Of a DNA stretch of 64,000 nucleotides, positions 9,398-19,227 are shown piece after piece. Origin of the DNA: CAVXFB01 sp963760935. Its GTDB lineage: Bacteria; Planctomycetota; Planctomycetia; Pirellulales; Thermoguttaceae. The stretch is from NCBI GenBank assembly GCA_963760935.1, contig CAVXFB010000003.1, positions 992,001 through 1,056,000 of the forward strand. The letters run 5' to 3'. The notes beneath the pieces are model-generated. The model was not told where the DNA came from, did not search any database, and saw nothing but the letters and a program-made list of their open reading frames with translations. Position numbers and translations under genes: made by a program. Position 1 is the stretch's first letter; each line of letters opens with the position of its first letter.

Positions 9398-10300
9398 ATG
9401 GCAAGTATGGTAAATGATCTCAGTAAGCCGATAGGACGCGCCGAACCGCCGGCTCGGCCATTTCGCCGTGCCCTGCTGCGCGGGCTGGCGGTGCTGTGCC
9501 CGCCCTTGTTGACGCTCTTGATTCTCGTATGGGCAATCAACACCACGAAGAGCTACTTTCTTGAGCCGGTGACAGAATGGGCTCGCGAAGGCCTCGTGTG
9601 GGCACTGAAGGACGTTCGCACTGACCTTCAACCGTCGCCCGAAACGGGCGCCGCCGAGGTCGATGGCCGCATTTACCACGAGGTGCCTAACGGCGCCTTT
9701 ATTCCGCTCTGGGTCTACGAAAAAGTGCGGACGACATCCGGCGAGCCGTTGCCGACGACGGGCGAAGGTTATTTTCGCGCCTATGTCGACCTGACGTACC
9801 TGCGGCCGTACTATGCCATTCCGTTCTTCCTGGGCGTCTTTATCCTGGTGCTGTATTCGCTGGGCAAGTTCATGGCGGCCGGCATCGGCGGCTTCTTCGG
9901 CCGCCTCTTCGAGCAGATGGTACTCCACTTGCCCGGTGTTCGCGCGGTCTATTCCGCCGTCAAGCAGGTCAGCGATTTCATTTTTTCCGAGCGGCAGATC
10001 AGGGTCACGCGGATCGTGGCGGTCGAGTATCCGCGCAAGGGCATCTGGTCGATGGGCTTTGTCACCAGCGAGAGCCTTCCGGTGCTGCACGAGGCCGCTC
10101 AAGAACCCGTGCTGGCGGTGCTGATACCCTACTCGCCGCTGCCGGTGACCGGCTGTACGATCACGGTGCGGAAGAGCGAATGCATCGATCTGAACATCAC
10201 GTTTGATCAGGCATGTCAGTTCATCGTCAGTTGCGGCGTCGTTGTCCCGCCGCCGCGGCCACTGGCCGGCGAAACGTCCATTCCACTAACGGCCGATTAA
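9398..10300 (+). CDS. DUF502 family inner-membrane protein
   Basis: 300 residues with two strong membrane segments (LLRGLAVLCPPLLTLLILVWAI and AIPFFLGVFILVLYSLGKFMAAGIGGFFGRLFE) followed by the conserved soluble part LPGVRAVYSAVKQVSDF typical of DUF502. A periplasmic loop of about 90 residues between the helices is longer than in many relatives. Function unknown. It sits between comF and hemC, 25 bases before the latter. Confidence 0.88.
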   Translation: MASMVNDLSKPIGRAEPPARPFRRALLRGLAVLCPPLLTLLILVWAINTTKSYFLEPVTEWAREGLVWALKDVRTDLQPSPETGAAEVDGRIYHEVPNGAFIPLWVYEKVRTTSGEPLPTTGEGYFRAYVDLTYLRPYYAIPFFLGVFILVLYSLGKFMAAGIGGFFGRLFEQMVLHLPGVRAVYSAVKQVSDFIFSERQIRVTRIVAVEYPRKGIWSMGFVTSESLPVLHEAAQEPVLAVLIPYSPLPVTGCTITVRKSECIDLNITFDQACQFIVSCGVVVPPPRPLAGETSIPLTAD

Positions 10301-10325
10301 TAGCCACCAGCCACTGATTTTGCCC

Positions 10326-11234
10326 ATGCTCCGACTCGGCACTCGCAAGAGCGCTCTGGCCCGCTGGCAAGCCGAATGGGTTGCTGCGCGATTGCGGGAA
10401 CTCGGCGTAGACGTAGAGCTCGTGCCGATCACCACAGCGGGCGATCGGCAGCAAGAGTTCAGTCAGGCCATCGAAGGACAGGGGGTCTTCACCAAGGAGA
10501 TCGAGCGGGCGCTGCTCGATGATCGGATCGATCTGGCCGTACATAGCCTCAAGGATTTGCCGACGGGCGTCGTCGACGGACTGACGCTGGCTGCCGTGCC
10601 CGAGCGCGGCCCCACGGCCGACGCGCTGTTGTGCCGTCGACACGCGTCGCTCGACGAATTGCCTCTCGGCGCCCGGATTGGGACGAGCAGTCTGCGGCGT
10701 CGAGCCCAATTGCTGCACATGCGTCGCGATCTGGCGATTATGGACATTCGCGGCAACGTCGACAGCCGGCTGGCGAAATTGGAGCGGGGTGATTTCGATG
10801 CGATAATTCTGGCCGAGGCCGGCTTGCGGCGACTTGGGCTTGACGATCGCATCACCGAAGTTCTGCCACTGGAAAATGTGCTGCCGGCCGTGGGGCAAGG
10901 GGCGCTGGCGATCGAGACTCGCAGCGATGACGCGGCGACTCGCAATGCTGTGGGCCCGTTGAATCATCCGCCGACGCTGGCGGCCGTGCTCTGCGAGCGC
11001 GCCATGCTTTCGCGGTTGCAGGGTGGATGCTTGGCGCCAATCGCCGGCTTGGCTCGCGCGGCAGGGAACGAACTTTCGCTGACAGGTCGAGTCATTGGCC
11101 ACGACGGTCTGCGGATGCTCGAGGAAAGCGGCCGCGGCGCCCTCTCGGACGCGGAATTGCTCGGCACGCATGTGGCGGAAGCGCTCCTGAATCGCGGTGC
11201 GGGCGAACTCATCGCCGCCTCGCGCAGCACATGA
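10326..11234 (+). CDS. hemC: Hydroxymethylbilane synthase (porphobilinogen deaminase)
   Basis: Polymerises four porphobilinogens to hydroxymethylbilane in tetrapyrrole/heme synthesis (cytosolic). 302 residues, normal length. Visible motifs: LRLGTRKSALARWQA, the FTKEIERALLDDRIDLAVHSLKDLPT region with the catalytic Asp, IGTSSLRRRAQL, DIRGNVDSRL, and the cofactor-attaching Cys235 in LQGGCLAPIAG. ATG 10326 is used; a TTG two codons earlier is possible. Confidence 0.96.
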   Translation: MLRLGTRKSALARWQAEWVAARLRELGVDVELVPITTAGDRQQEFSQAIEGQGVFTKEIERALLDDRIDLAVHSLKDLPTGVVDGLTLAAVPERGPTADALLCRRHASLDELPLGARIGTSSLRRRAQLLHMRRDLAIMDIRGNVDSRLAKLERGDFDAIILAEAGLRRLGLDDRITEVLPLENVLPAVGQGALAIETRSDDAATRNAVGPLNHPPTLAAVLCERAMLSRLQGGCLAPIAGLARAAGNELSLTGRVIGHDGLRMLEESGRGALSDAELLGTHVAEALLNRGAGELIAASRST

Positions 11235-11293
11235 GCCTTGTGGGCGATTCCACACCCGGGCACACTTGCACACGGGCGTTAAAGCCACATGGC

Positions 11294-11334
11294 GCAAAAA
11301 GCGAGGGGCCACCGCCTCGACGGTCGCCCCTCGC
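11294..11334 (-). terminator. Rho-independent terminator of the DUF1559 gene
   Basis: Stem GCGAGGGGC (11301-11309) with GCCCCTCGC (11326-11334), followed on the minus strand by TTTTTG. It lies 25 bases past the stop of the minus-strand DUF1559 gene. Confidence 0.85.
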
Positions 11335-11358
11335 AATTGACTTCAATCGCTACACTAC

Positions 11359-12510
11359 TTACGGCGTATCGGGCGTGGCTGGCGTACCGTCCGCCATGCT
11401 GCCCAGCAGCGCAAAAACGTCGCTGTTCATGTTGGCCGACAGCGATCGCACGGAACCGTCAGCCAAGCCAAAATTAACGCTGCCATTGCTATGATCGCTG
11501 CCTGCACAGCGGAAATCGCCGTTGTTCATCAACTGCTTACCAACACCGGTAGCGGCGCCAGTACCACCGGTGCTAGCACCGTAAGAATTGGCGGACCAAT
11601 CTGTGGCAGGCCCGGTGCTAAACGCGGTGGCATCGCCGCCGATGGCCCAACCGTCGTGGCTAAGGTACTTCACCTGTGGATTGTCAGTTGTCGCTGTCTT
11701 AATCTGGGTGAACCGCTGAAGTTCGCCGACCATAAGGGTGTTCGACGTGCCGTCACGAACTCCACTAATGGCCGTCGCCGAATTGATCTTACCGAAGATT
11801 CCCCATCGTCTTGCGCCGGTATTGTCAAGGTCAAGAATATTCCGGTATGTCTGCGACAGACAGAAGTAGCCGGATGATCCAGCAGTGTTTCCGCTAGCCT
11901 GAATATTTCGGTGGTTTGCGTCCCAACCGTTGATGCGGCCAGCACATCCGCCGTAGTCGGTGCCCCCAGCGTTCCATGCGGACAGAGAGGGAGCATCAGC
12001 GTTCAGCGTCATGGCCGAGTCTTGATCACGGAAGGACGATCGACGGCTTGGACAGTAGAGCGCCTTGATGTCGGTGAGCGCGGCTTGGTGCGTAAATGTA
12101 GTACCGGTCGGCGTCGCCGCGGCGTTGCCAGCCACGTTCACGGTGAAATCCCACTGCTTATAGACGTTGTCGGCCTCGATGAATGGCAGGATACGAAACA
12201 GCCAACTCGTTCCGTGCATTCCTGGTGTGAGACTCTTTGCCGCGTTATTCCACACGTCGCAGGTGGTGGGAATCGTCGTCGTGGCCGACCCATAGACTAC
12301 ACCCTCCGGGAACGTCTTTTTTGCACTCTCGTAGTTCATCAGCCCCAACCCCAATTGCTTGAGGTTGTTTTGGCATTGCGAGCGACGTGCGGCCTCGCGG
12401 GCGGCCTGCACCGCTGGTAACAGCAGCGCAATTAGGATACCGATGATGGTAATGACGACAAGCAACTCAACTAACGTAAACGCAGAATGCTTCAACCTGT
12501 GCGCAGACAT
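11359..12510 (-). CDS. DUF1559 domain prepilin-type protein
   Basis: 383 residues. Type IV pilin-like N-terminus AFTLVELLVVITIIGILIA plus the planctomycete continuation LLPAVQAAREAARRSQCQNNLKQLGLGL. The C-terminus has the His-x9-Asp-Gly signature (DHSNGSVNFGLADGS). Processing by a prepilin peptidase and surface or periplasmic location are inferred from the family; the function of these abundant planctomycete proteins is not established. A terminator follows at 11301-11334 and a promoter is visible at 12573-12602. Confidence 0.93.
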   Translation of the reverse strand: MSAHRLKHSAFTLVELLVVITIIGILIALLLPAVQAAREAARRSQCQNNLKQLGLGLMNYESAKKTFPEGVVYGSATTTIPTTCDVWNNAAKSLTPGMHGTSWLFRILPFIEADNVYKQWDFTVNVAGNAAATPTGTTFTHQAALTDIKALYCPSRRSSFRDQDSAMTLNADAPSLSAWNAGGTDYGGCAGRINGWDANHRNIQASGNTAGSSGYFCLSQTYRNILDLDNTGARRWGIFGKINSATAISGVRDGTSNTLMVGELQRFTQIKTATTDNPQVKYLSHDGWAIGGDATAFSTGPATDWSANSYGASTGGTGAATGVGKQLMNNGDFRCAGSDHSNGSVNFGLADGSVRSLSANMNSDVFALLGSMADGTPATPDTP

Positions 12511-12572
12511 AATGCCTTTCCTCCATATATTCCAAAAAGTTCACGCCGCCGAAAACGGGGCACCACCATCTA

Positions 12573-12602
12573 GTATTAGATCACAATCCACCGATCCGTC
12601 AA
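12573..12602 (-). promoter_or_regulatory. Sigma70-like promoter for the DUF1559 gene
   Basis: On the minus strand TTGACG (12597-12602), an 18-bp spacer and TAATAC (12573-12578), about 60 bases upstream of the ATG at 12510. Confidence 0.5.
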
Positions 12603-12776
12603 GCGCCGGTTTTCAAGAAATCGGCAACGTGGCGGCAGGAACCACTAATGGGGTCCTCGACGGACCATGCGTAGGTGATGCTTAACCATAAGACCTTGGA
12701 CCGCCCTGCTTATATGTACTCGAAAACCATAACCGGCGATAGGTCACACCAGACGGGTAGGACCATTAGGGGACCA

Positions 12777-14120
12777 TCAGAACCCATACTTCATTACCAG
12801 CTCGCACCGGACAGAGTCGCCGGGCAATTGGTCGACATAGATCGTCTTCCAGGAACTGACTTCCATGCCGACCAAAAAGCTCTTCGTGACATCGTAGGCC
12901 AGGTTACCGAAATAGAACTGGTTGTAGCTCTTCTCGCCGATGGTGTGCAGATCGTGGTCGTTCGGATTGTCGACGCCGTAGCCGACATGGCTGTGCAGCC
13001 GCGGGGTCCAATCGTACCAGGCTTCGAACCAACCGCCGGCCGAGCGAATGGTATTGAGGCGGGTTGGATCGATGCCTTGGCCGATGCCGCCCAAGAACGC
13101 GCCTAGGTTTTCGCCGACGAAGCACTCGCCTTGGCAGCCGAACCGCTCGGTGATCGGCACGCGGACGTCGATGTTGCCCGACCACGTTCGACGGCGGTCG
13201 TGGGGCCCGATTATTGTGTGATCGAACTCTTCTTCGCCGATGTGTCCGGAGAGGCCAATGACCACGGGCTGGCAACCCTTGCCATGCGCCCCGAGCGTCC
13301 AAGCGACCCGACCTTCAATGATCGGCCAATTAGGCGGTTCGCCCTTGATCGTGGTGGTCGCGTCCTCGAATACTTGCTGATTGGCCGAGAGTTGGACAGT
13401 GAACATCGAGACGTCGGATGTGGCGAAGAATCGTTCACCGCGCACTTGCGCACGTCGATAACCGATGTTGCCGCCATCCCAGCCGACCGAATACATCAAC
13501 ATGCCCGGATACAAAGGCGAGATCACATCCCAAGTCTGGCCAAATAGGAAGCGAAACTCTTCGTTCTTCACCTCCGCATAGGCGTGTCGCAGCAGGATGG
13601 TTGGTTTGTTCTCGGTTGAGAGCACACTGTTTTGAAAGTCGATTTCGACCTTGCCGCCACTCGATGCGCAGCCAAACCACGGAATCGTCGGGCCGCCGAC
13701 ATCCAATCCCAGCCGGGTATTCCGGGCGTCAACGATGAACTCGCTCTCCGGCATTGTGCTGGCCGAATCGACAAAGAGTGTGTACGAGCCCGGGTAGGTC
13801 CGTTCGGTGGAGAAGACCGTATTGCCCCATAGAATCCCGTAGGGCACGATGCTGAAATCGCCCTTCTGCCAGACGCACTTCTTCATTTCCCCGCGAAACC
13901 GCTCCAAAGTGGCAGGGTCGGCCTGGCCCGTCTCCGGCGGCACCCACGTCGGTGACTGGCTCGTTGCCATCGGATTGACGTCGGGCAAGCGAGTGGGCGT
14001 TTCACCATTTTGAGACGGCGCTGGGGCCGGGGCGGGCACACCCGGCGTAAAAGTTTGCGCAATCGATTCGGTCGCAAGACTCAATAGGAGGACTAGAGTC
14101 AAGGACCGGCAATTTCTCAT
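12777..14120 (-). CDS. Outer-membrane beta-barrel protein (porin-like)
   Basis: 447 residues with a signal peptide (LTLVLLLSLATESIAQT) and a Pro-rich linker, then many alternating amphipathic strands with aromatic girdles (RLGLDVGGPTI, LLRHAYAEVKNEEFRFLFGQTWDVISP, KSYNQFYFGNLAYDV) and a terminal Phe (ELVMKYGF), the usual insertion signal for outer-membrane barrels. It resembles DcaP/porin-like planctomycete proteins. Substrate unknown. Confidence 0.82.
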   Translation of the reverse strand: MRNCRSLTLVLLLSLATESIAQTFTPGVPAPAPAPSQNGETPTRLPDVNPMATSQSPTWVPPETGQADPATLERFRGEMKKCVWQKGDFSIVPYGILWGNTVFSTERTYPGSYTLFVDSASTMPESEFIVDARNTRLGLDVGGPTIPWFGCASSGGKVEIDFQNSVLSTENKPTILLRHAYAEVKNEEFRFLFGQTWDVISPLYPGMLMYSVGWDGGNIGYRRAQVRGERFFATSDVSMFTVQLSANQQVFEDATTTIKGEPPNWPIIEGRVAWTLGAHGKGCQPVVIGLSGHIGEEEFDHTIIGPHDRRRTWSGNIDVRVPITERFGCQGECFVGENLGAFLGGIGQGIDPTRLNTIRSAGGWFEAWYDWTPRLHSHVGYGVDNPNDHDLHTIGEKSYNQFYFGNLAYDVTKSFLVGMEVSSWKTIYVDQLPGDSVRCELVMKYGF

Positions 14121-14367
14121 GGTGTGCTCTCTGCGCCCTAGATCCGCTTAAACTCCTATCGTCGCGACAAAAAGCAGAATTGATAAATTGAGAAGAATTG
14201 GGGGCCGTCCCGTCAGCTTGTCCTATACTTTCTTGCCGCGCAGGGGCGGGCACGTTCCGTGTGCCGTTTGCCCGCGAAGTGGGTGGGCCGAGCGCATCTA
14301 GGCCCACTCAAAACGCTGTCGGCGTGGCTTGCCGCTCGACCTACCGTACACCTTGCTTTAGCCGCCG

Positions 14368-15774
14368 ATGACCGAGAAACGCCGTATCTATCAACAATGG
14401 TCGATTCGGGGCCTTTGGTATCGCCTCTCCGATGCACTGTGCATCGTCGCCGGGCTGGCCATTGCCGGCGCGCGTCGACCAACGAGCAACGTCGAGCACT
14501 GCACGATGGCAATTGCTGCGGCAATCATCATCTACTACGTGCTGGCAGAAGCTGGCGGCATGTATCGGAACTGGCGTGGCGTCTCCGTGCATCGTGAGAT
14601 CGCCAGCACGGCATTTGTTTGGGGCGGCACCTGCGCGATCCTCTTGGCGGTGGGATTTGCGACTGGCTGTACGACAAGGTTTTCTCGCATCTCCGTGGTC
14701 GCGTGGTTCGTCGCCTCACCAGCGCTAATCGTGCTGAGCCGCATCCTCACGCGGCAATTTCAACGCATGCTGCTCGCGCTGGGCTACAACGCCCGCAAGT
14801 TCGCCATTGTCGGCGTCAACGAGCTCGGCTTCGCGTTGGCCCACAATATCGAGAACTCGCCTGAAATGGGATTGCGGCTGGTCGGATTTTTCGACGATCG
14901 TCCCGGGCGGCGCAATCCGGCCATACCCGACGATCTGGGTCTCCACGTGGGCACGATTGCCGATCTGATCGAGCAGGCGCGGGCAGGCGAAATCGACCGC
15001 ATTTATATTACATTCCCCATGCGGGCCGAAAATCGCATCCGCGGCGTATTGGACCGCCTAGGCGATACAACGGCCTCGGTCTACGTCGTGCCCGATTTCT
15101 TCGTTTTTCAATTGCTGCATTCGCGGTGGACCGACATCCTCGGTCTTCCTGTGGTGAGCGTCTTCGAAAATCCGTTCTACGGCATCGACGGCCTGGCAAA
15201 GCGGTTGTCGGACATCATTCTCAGTAGTCTGCTATTGCTTCTGGCCGCGGTGCCGATGGCCGTGATTGCCGTGCTCATCAAGCTCAGCTCTCCCGGCCCG
15301 ATCCTGTTCCGCCAACGGCGATTCGGCCTCGATGGCCGGGAAATTCGCGTGTGGAAGTTCCGCAGCATGACCGTGCTTGAGGACGGGCCGGAGTCGGTGC
15401 AGGTGAGGCCCAACGATTCCCGCGTCACGTGGCTGGGTGCGCTGCTGCGTCAAACATCGCTCGACGAGCTGCCGCAGTTGTTCAACGTGCTGGGGGGCAC
15501 GATGTCGCTGGTCGGGCCGCGGCCGCACACCCACGTCCTGAACGACGAGTTTCGCTCGCAAATCGGCGGCTACATGCTGCGTCACAAGGTGAAGCCGGGA
15601 ATCACCGGCTTGGCCCAGGTCAGCGGCTGGCGCGGCCCAATCGACTGTCCCGAGAAGATGCAAAAACGCATCGAGTGCGACCATCGCTACATCCGCGAGT
15701 GGTCCCTATGGCTAGATATGGTAATCCTTGTGAAGACCGTGTTCGTCGTGCTTTCCAGAAAGGATGCGTACTAG
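14368..15774 (+). CDS. Polyprenyl-phosphate sugar-1-phosphate transferase (WcaJ/undecaprenyl glucose phosphotransferase type)
   Basis: 468 residues: N-terminal transmembrane helices, a Rossmann-like CoA-binding region (FAIVGVNELGFALAHNI), then the conserved bacterial sugar-transferase domain from KRLSDIILSSLLLLLAAVP. Motifs SPGPILFRQRRFGLDG, WKFRSM, TSLDELPQLFNVL, MSLVGPRPH and KPGITGLAQVSGWRG are complete. It starts exopolysaccharide repeat units by loading a sugar phosphate on the lipid carrier at the inner membrane. The downstream glycosyltransferase probably belongs to the same pathway. Confidence 0.94.
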   Translation: MTEKRRIYQQWSIRGLWYRLSDALCIVAGLAIAGARRPTSNVEHCTMAIAAAIIIYYVLAEAGGMYRNWRGVSVHREIASTAFVWGGTCAILLAVGFATGCTTRFSRISVVAWFVASPALIVLSRILTRQFQRMLLALGYNARKFAIVGVNELGFALAHNIENSPEMGLRLVGFFDDRPGRRNPAIPDDLGLHVGTIADLIEQARAGEIDRIYITFPMRAENRIRGVLDRLGDTTASVYVVPDFFVFQLLHSRWTDILGLPVVSVFENPFYGIDGLAKRLSDIILSSLLLLLAAVPMAVIAVLIKLSSPGPILFRQRRFGLDGREIRVWKFRSMTVLEDGPESVQVRPNDSRVTWLGALLRQTSLDELPQLFNVLGGTMSLVGPRPHTHVLNDEFRSQIGGYMLRHKVKPGITGLAQVSGWRGPIDCPEKMQKRIECDHRYIREWSLWLDMVILVKTVFVVLSRKDAY

Positions 15775-15916
15775 GGAGAATGACGATTGGCGAAAACCGA
15801 ATGCCAAAAGTAACTCACGCCGAGCTGCATTTCTTCCTGACTTAAACGCCAACATTCGTCCGTCACTTGAAAATCGTCCCTAGTCCTTTGTTCGACCTTC
15901 GCCCTTCATTATTGCC

Positions 15917-17131
15917 ATGCTCGCTCACCTTGACGTGCCGCCGAACCTGACCATACCGACTCCGCTGTTGCCACCGGCGGTCGATACCGTGGGCGTGCTG
16001 CACTTGATCAATGGCGAGCACTACGCCGGAGCCGAACGTGTCCAGGATTTGCTGGCCGCGCGGCTACCGGCTCTGGGCTATTCCGTCGGCCTCGCTTGTT
16101 TGAAATTGGACGTGTTCGACGAGATGCGAGAGTCGCGCGATGCGCCGTTGTACGACGTGCGAATGGCGTCGCGCTTTGATGTGCGAGCGGCGTCGCGAGT
16201 GGCCCGCCTCGTGCGCAAAGGGGGCTACAGAATCATTCACGGCCACACTGTACGGACGGCGTTCATCGGCAGCATGGCCGCCGCGATGACGGGAGTGCCG
16301 CTGGTGTACCATGCGCATAGCCCCACTTCGCGCGACACAACGCGCCGCTGGACGAATCGCATCAACGCCAGAATCGAGCGGCTGTGTCTGCGCCGCGTGT
16401 CGAGAGTGGTTGCCGTTTCTGAGGCGATGGCTGAGCACATCCGCCATGACGGCTTCGACCCGTCGCGCATTGTAGTCGTACATAATGGCGTGCCAGCGCT
16501 CACGAACCTCGCACCGCGAACTCCGCCATGCGGACGTTGGACGCTCGGCGTCGTTGCGCTGATGCGTCCGCGAAAAGGCATCGAGGTCTTGTTGGACTCC
16601 CTGGCGATACTGCGGCGTCAAGGAATCGACGTACATCTGCGAGCGGTGGGCGCGTTCGAGTCGCCTGCGTATGAATCAGAAATCACCGCGCGGGTTCGGC
16701 AATTGGAACTCGCGCCGCATATCACATGGACCGGTTTCACGCGTGACGTCGCGGCTGAGCTCCAAAAAATGGGCCTCTTGGTGCTACCGAGTCTCTTCGG
16801 TGAAGGGCTGCCAATGGTCGTGCTCGAAGCGATGGCCGCCGGCGTACCTGTCGTGGCTACCGGCGTAGCTGGCGTTCCCGAAGCCATTCGCGACGGCCAG
16901 GACGGATTGCTCACGGCGCCCGGCGATGCCACGGATCTGGCCCGGGCGATTGCCGATGTCGTCCAGGGCCGATATGACTGGTCGGCCCTAAGAGCAAGCG
17001 CTATGGCGCGGCATGCCGCCCATTTTTCCGATCACGCCATGGCCAGCGGCGTGGCCGACGTATATCACGGGCTGCTCGACGAACAACCGGACACGAGAAC
17101 CACCTGCAAACCAAGCGGATATACGCTATAA
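15917..17131 (+). CDS. GT4 family glycosyltransferase
   Basis: 404 residues, GT-B fold. The N-terminal domain starts VGVLHLINGEHYAGAERV; the C-terminal nucleotide-sugar site is FGEGLPMVVLEAMAAGVPVVATGVAGVPEAI (E-x7-E box). Likely extends an exopolysaccharide started by the transferase encoded 140 bases upstream. Sugar specificity not predictable. The intervening 142 bases hold AATG-rich repeat remnants and no gene. Confidence 0.92.
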   Translation: MLAHLDVPPNLTIPTPLLPPAVDTVGVLHLINGEHYAGAERVQDLLAARLPALGYSVGLACLKLDVFDEMRESRDAPLYDVRMASRFDVRAASRVARLVRKGGYRIIHGHTVRTAFIGSMAAAMTGVPLVYHAHSPTSRDTTRRWTNRINARIERLCLRRVSRVVAVSEAMAEHIRHDGFDPSRIVVVHNGVPALTNLAPRTPPCGRWTLGVVALMRPRKGIEVLLDSLAILRRQGIDVHLRAVGAFESPAYESEITARVRQLELAPHITWTGFTRDVAAELQKMGLLVLPSLFGEGLPMVVLEAMAAGVPVVATGVAGVPEAIRDGQDGLLTAPGDATDLARAIADVVQGRYDWSALRASAMARHAAHFSDHAMASGVADVYHGLLDEQPDTRTTCKPSGYTL

Positions 17132-17203
17132 TCGAGGGGCGGAGTTTCCGTTCCATCGTTACATCATGGCACCTTCATCCTAGCACCCCGTAAAATCCTA
17201 CCC

Positions 17204-18376
17204 ATGGAAAAATCGCTCGATCGCAAGTTGGCACGTATTCTCGCCGATTCCTCTTGTCGCGACTTCATCCTCGCCGACGCAAAGGACGCCGATTTGGCGT
17301 TCGGCCTCGCGGCGCCGGGTCGCAGCCCGGAACATTACGCCAGCGAAGGTCGATTTCGCACCCTGCAAGAGTTTCGCCAACTCATGCGCGATATCGTGGC
17401 GCAGGGGTACATGGACATCATGCTGATGAGCGCCAGCTCGAACGAAGTGTTGACGATCGAAGAGCGGTTGTTCGACAATAGTCACGTGACGCCGGCCGTA
17501 CGTGCCAACGACACGACGGACATCTGGCTGGCCACCGGCAGCGGTCGCTACGCGACTCAGCCAGCACAGCCGTTCCGCTCGACGACGATCGATCATATTC
17601 AATGTGGGAAGGTCAACTGCGATCCCAGCGAGCGCCGCCACGGGGCGAACCTCGGGCTGTTCTCCGTCACGTTCAATAACGACGTCAACACCGATCGCCG
17701 CATGCTGGAGGCGTACAAGGAGTTTCGCGTCGAGGCCGAGGCCAAGGGATTTCGCCACTTCCTGGAAGTCTTCGACCCCAACGCTTGCGAGCACCCACCG
17801 GCCGACCTGGCCCGTTTCGTCAACGACAACATCGCCCGCGCGCTGGCCGGTGTGACAAGCCGGGGGCGGCCGCTGTTCCTGAAGATTGCCTATCATGGCC
17901 CGGCGGCAATGGAGGCCCTGGCCCGCTACGACCGTTCGCTGGTGGTCGGCATTCTCGGCGGCTCGGCCGGCACGACGTTCGACGCATTCCACATGCTGTG
18001 GGAGGCAAAGAAATACGGAGCCCGGGTCGCCCTCTACGGCCGCAAGATCAATAACGCCGAACACCAGTTGAGCTTCATCAAGTATCTCCGCGCGATCGCG
18101 GACGACGAGTTGGGGCCCGAAGAGGCCGTGAAGGCCTATCATGGCGATCTGCAAAAGCTGGGCATCCGACCGCAGCGATCGCTGGCCGATGATCTTCAAC
18201 AGACGGAAACCGCGTCGGCCTATAGTGGCACGACGTCCGGCCGTCCGAAGTCGCCACGCTCGGCCGCGGCGACCCCGACCGCAGCAGCCCCAGCCGGCAT
18301 GCCCGACTTCAGCAAAATGACGCAGGCCGAGAAGGTCCAGTGGAACCTGCAACGTTGGAAGCGGATTGTGGGCTGA
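17204..18376 (+). CDS. Conserved hypothetical protein, possibly aldolase-like TIM barrel
   Basis: 390 residues. I do not recognise a named family. The order of hydrophobic strands ending in charged residues (GYMDIMLMSASSNEVL, LGLFSVTFNNDVN, RHFLEVFDPNAC, PLFLKIAYHGPAAMEALAR, SLVVGILGGSAGTTFDAFHML, ARVALYGRKINN) suggests a beta/alpha barrel like class I aldolases, with a lysine in LFLKIAYHG as a possible Schiff-base residue. This is inference. The C-terminal 60 residues are low-complexity (Ala/Pro/Thr-rich), then a conserved-looking helix MTQAEKVQWNLQRWKRIV. It lies upstream of the DUF2760/Hsp70 genes on the same strand. Confidence 0.8.
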   Translation: MEKSLDRKLARILADSSCRDFILADAKDADLAFGLAAPGRSPEHYASEGRFRTLQEFRQLMRDIVAQGYMDIMLMSASSNEVLTIEERLFDNSHVTPAVRANDTTDIWLATGSGRYATQPAQPFRSTTIDHIQCGKVNCDPSERRHGANLGLFSVTFNNDVNTDRRMLEAYKEFRVEAEAKGFRHFLEVFDPNACEHPPADLARFVNDNIARALAGVTSRGRPLFLKIAYHGPAAMEALARYDRSLVVGILGGSAGTTFDAFHMLWEAKKYGARVALYGRKINNAEHQLSFIKYLRAIADDELGPEEAVKAYHGDLQKLGIRPQRSLADDLQQTETASAYSGTTSGRPKSPRSAAATPTAAAPAGMPDFSKMTQAEKVQWNLQRWKRIVG

Positions 18377-18565
18377 ACTCGCTCGGCGCGGCATATCTGA
18401 CTGCGTCCACCCCCTTTTCGTCCGGGACGGGAATGTATATCGTTCTTGGACGTGCCGCTTGCGATGCGTAGCACGGCGGGCGACTTCGTGCCGGTCTGCA
18501 ATGCTGCGCCCGCAAGAACGACCACCGCCTCATATTGCCAAAGAGCTACTGAAAAGGCGCATGCC

Positions 18566-19213
18566 ATGTGGATTCAAGGTCTCGTTTATGTGGTATTCCT
18601 ATCCGTTGGTTTTGGCGTTGGATCATACGCATGGGCCTGGCTCAACAACTCGTTGAATTGGTGGTACGGGGGCGCGATCGGAATGGGCATCGGTTGGGTG
18701 GTTGCTTCACTGCTGCTGACGGCCGTCCGTCGCACGCGTCCTGTCGCGACGCCGGCGCCCGACATCCGGCGAGCGTCTCCGACCCGACAAGACGAGATTG
18801 CGCGGAAGCCGGCAGCGCCGAAGGTCTCGGTTCGCAACGATGCGATCACGCTCTTGGCGGCGTTGCAGCGTGAGGCACGACTGGTCGACTTTCTGCAAGA
18901 ATCGTTGGCCGACTACAGCGACGCGCAAATCGGTGCGGCGGTGCGCGATATCCACCGCGAGTGCGGGGCCGTGCTGAATCGGCTGTTCGCCTTGCGGCCG
19001 GCGGTGACCGATGAAGAAGGGGCCGAGGTCGAAATCCCGCCCGGCTTCGATCCGGCCCGGTGGCGATTGACTGGCAACGTCAGCGGCGAGCCGCCGTTTC
19101 ACGGTCGCGTCGTCCACCCCGGATGGGAAGCAACGACTTGCGAATTGCCAACATGGTCGGGCAGTGCCGCAGCAGCGAAGATCATCGCGCCCGCGGAAGT
19201 GGAGGTGAAATGA
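18566..19213 (+). CDS. DUF2760 domain membrane protein
   Basis: 215 residues. Two N-terminal membrane helices (LVYVVFLSVGFGVGSYAWAWL and GGAIGMGIGWVVASLLLTAV), a basic linker, then the DUF2760 domain: ALQREARLVDFLQESLADYSDAQIGAAVRDIHREC and PPFHGRVVHPGWEATTCELP. Genes for DUF2760 typically sit next to atypical Hsp70 genes, as here (98 bases apart). Its function is unknown; a partner or membrane anchor for the chaperone is inference. ATG 18566 is preferred over an upstream in-frame start at 18446 because it begins the membrane helix. Confidence 0.87.
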   Translation: MWIQGLVYVVFLSVGFGVGSYAWAWLNNSLNWWYGGAIGMGIGWVVASLLLTAVRRTRPVATPAPDIRRASPTRQDEIARKPAAPKVSVRNDAITLLAALQREARLVDFLQESLADYSDAQIGAAVRDIHRECGAVLNRLFALRPAVTDEEGAEVEIPPGFDPARWRLTGNVSGEPPFHGRVVHPGWEATTCELPTWSGSAAAAKIIAPAEVEVK

Positions 19214-19227
19214 GAGAGATCAGAGAT

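Noticed and set aside
10227..11336. 369-residue open frame antisense to hemC
   Set aside because: hemC has complete active-site motifs on the plus strand; the antisense product has no recognisable feature.
17198..18394. 398-residue open frame on the minus strand
   Set aside because: It is the exact antisense of the conserved plus-strand gene; long antisense frames are common in GC-rich coding DNA and the translation is Arg/Gly/Val-rich with no domain.
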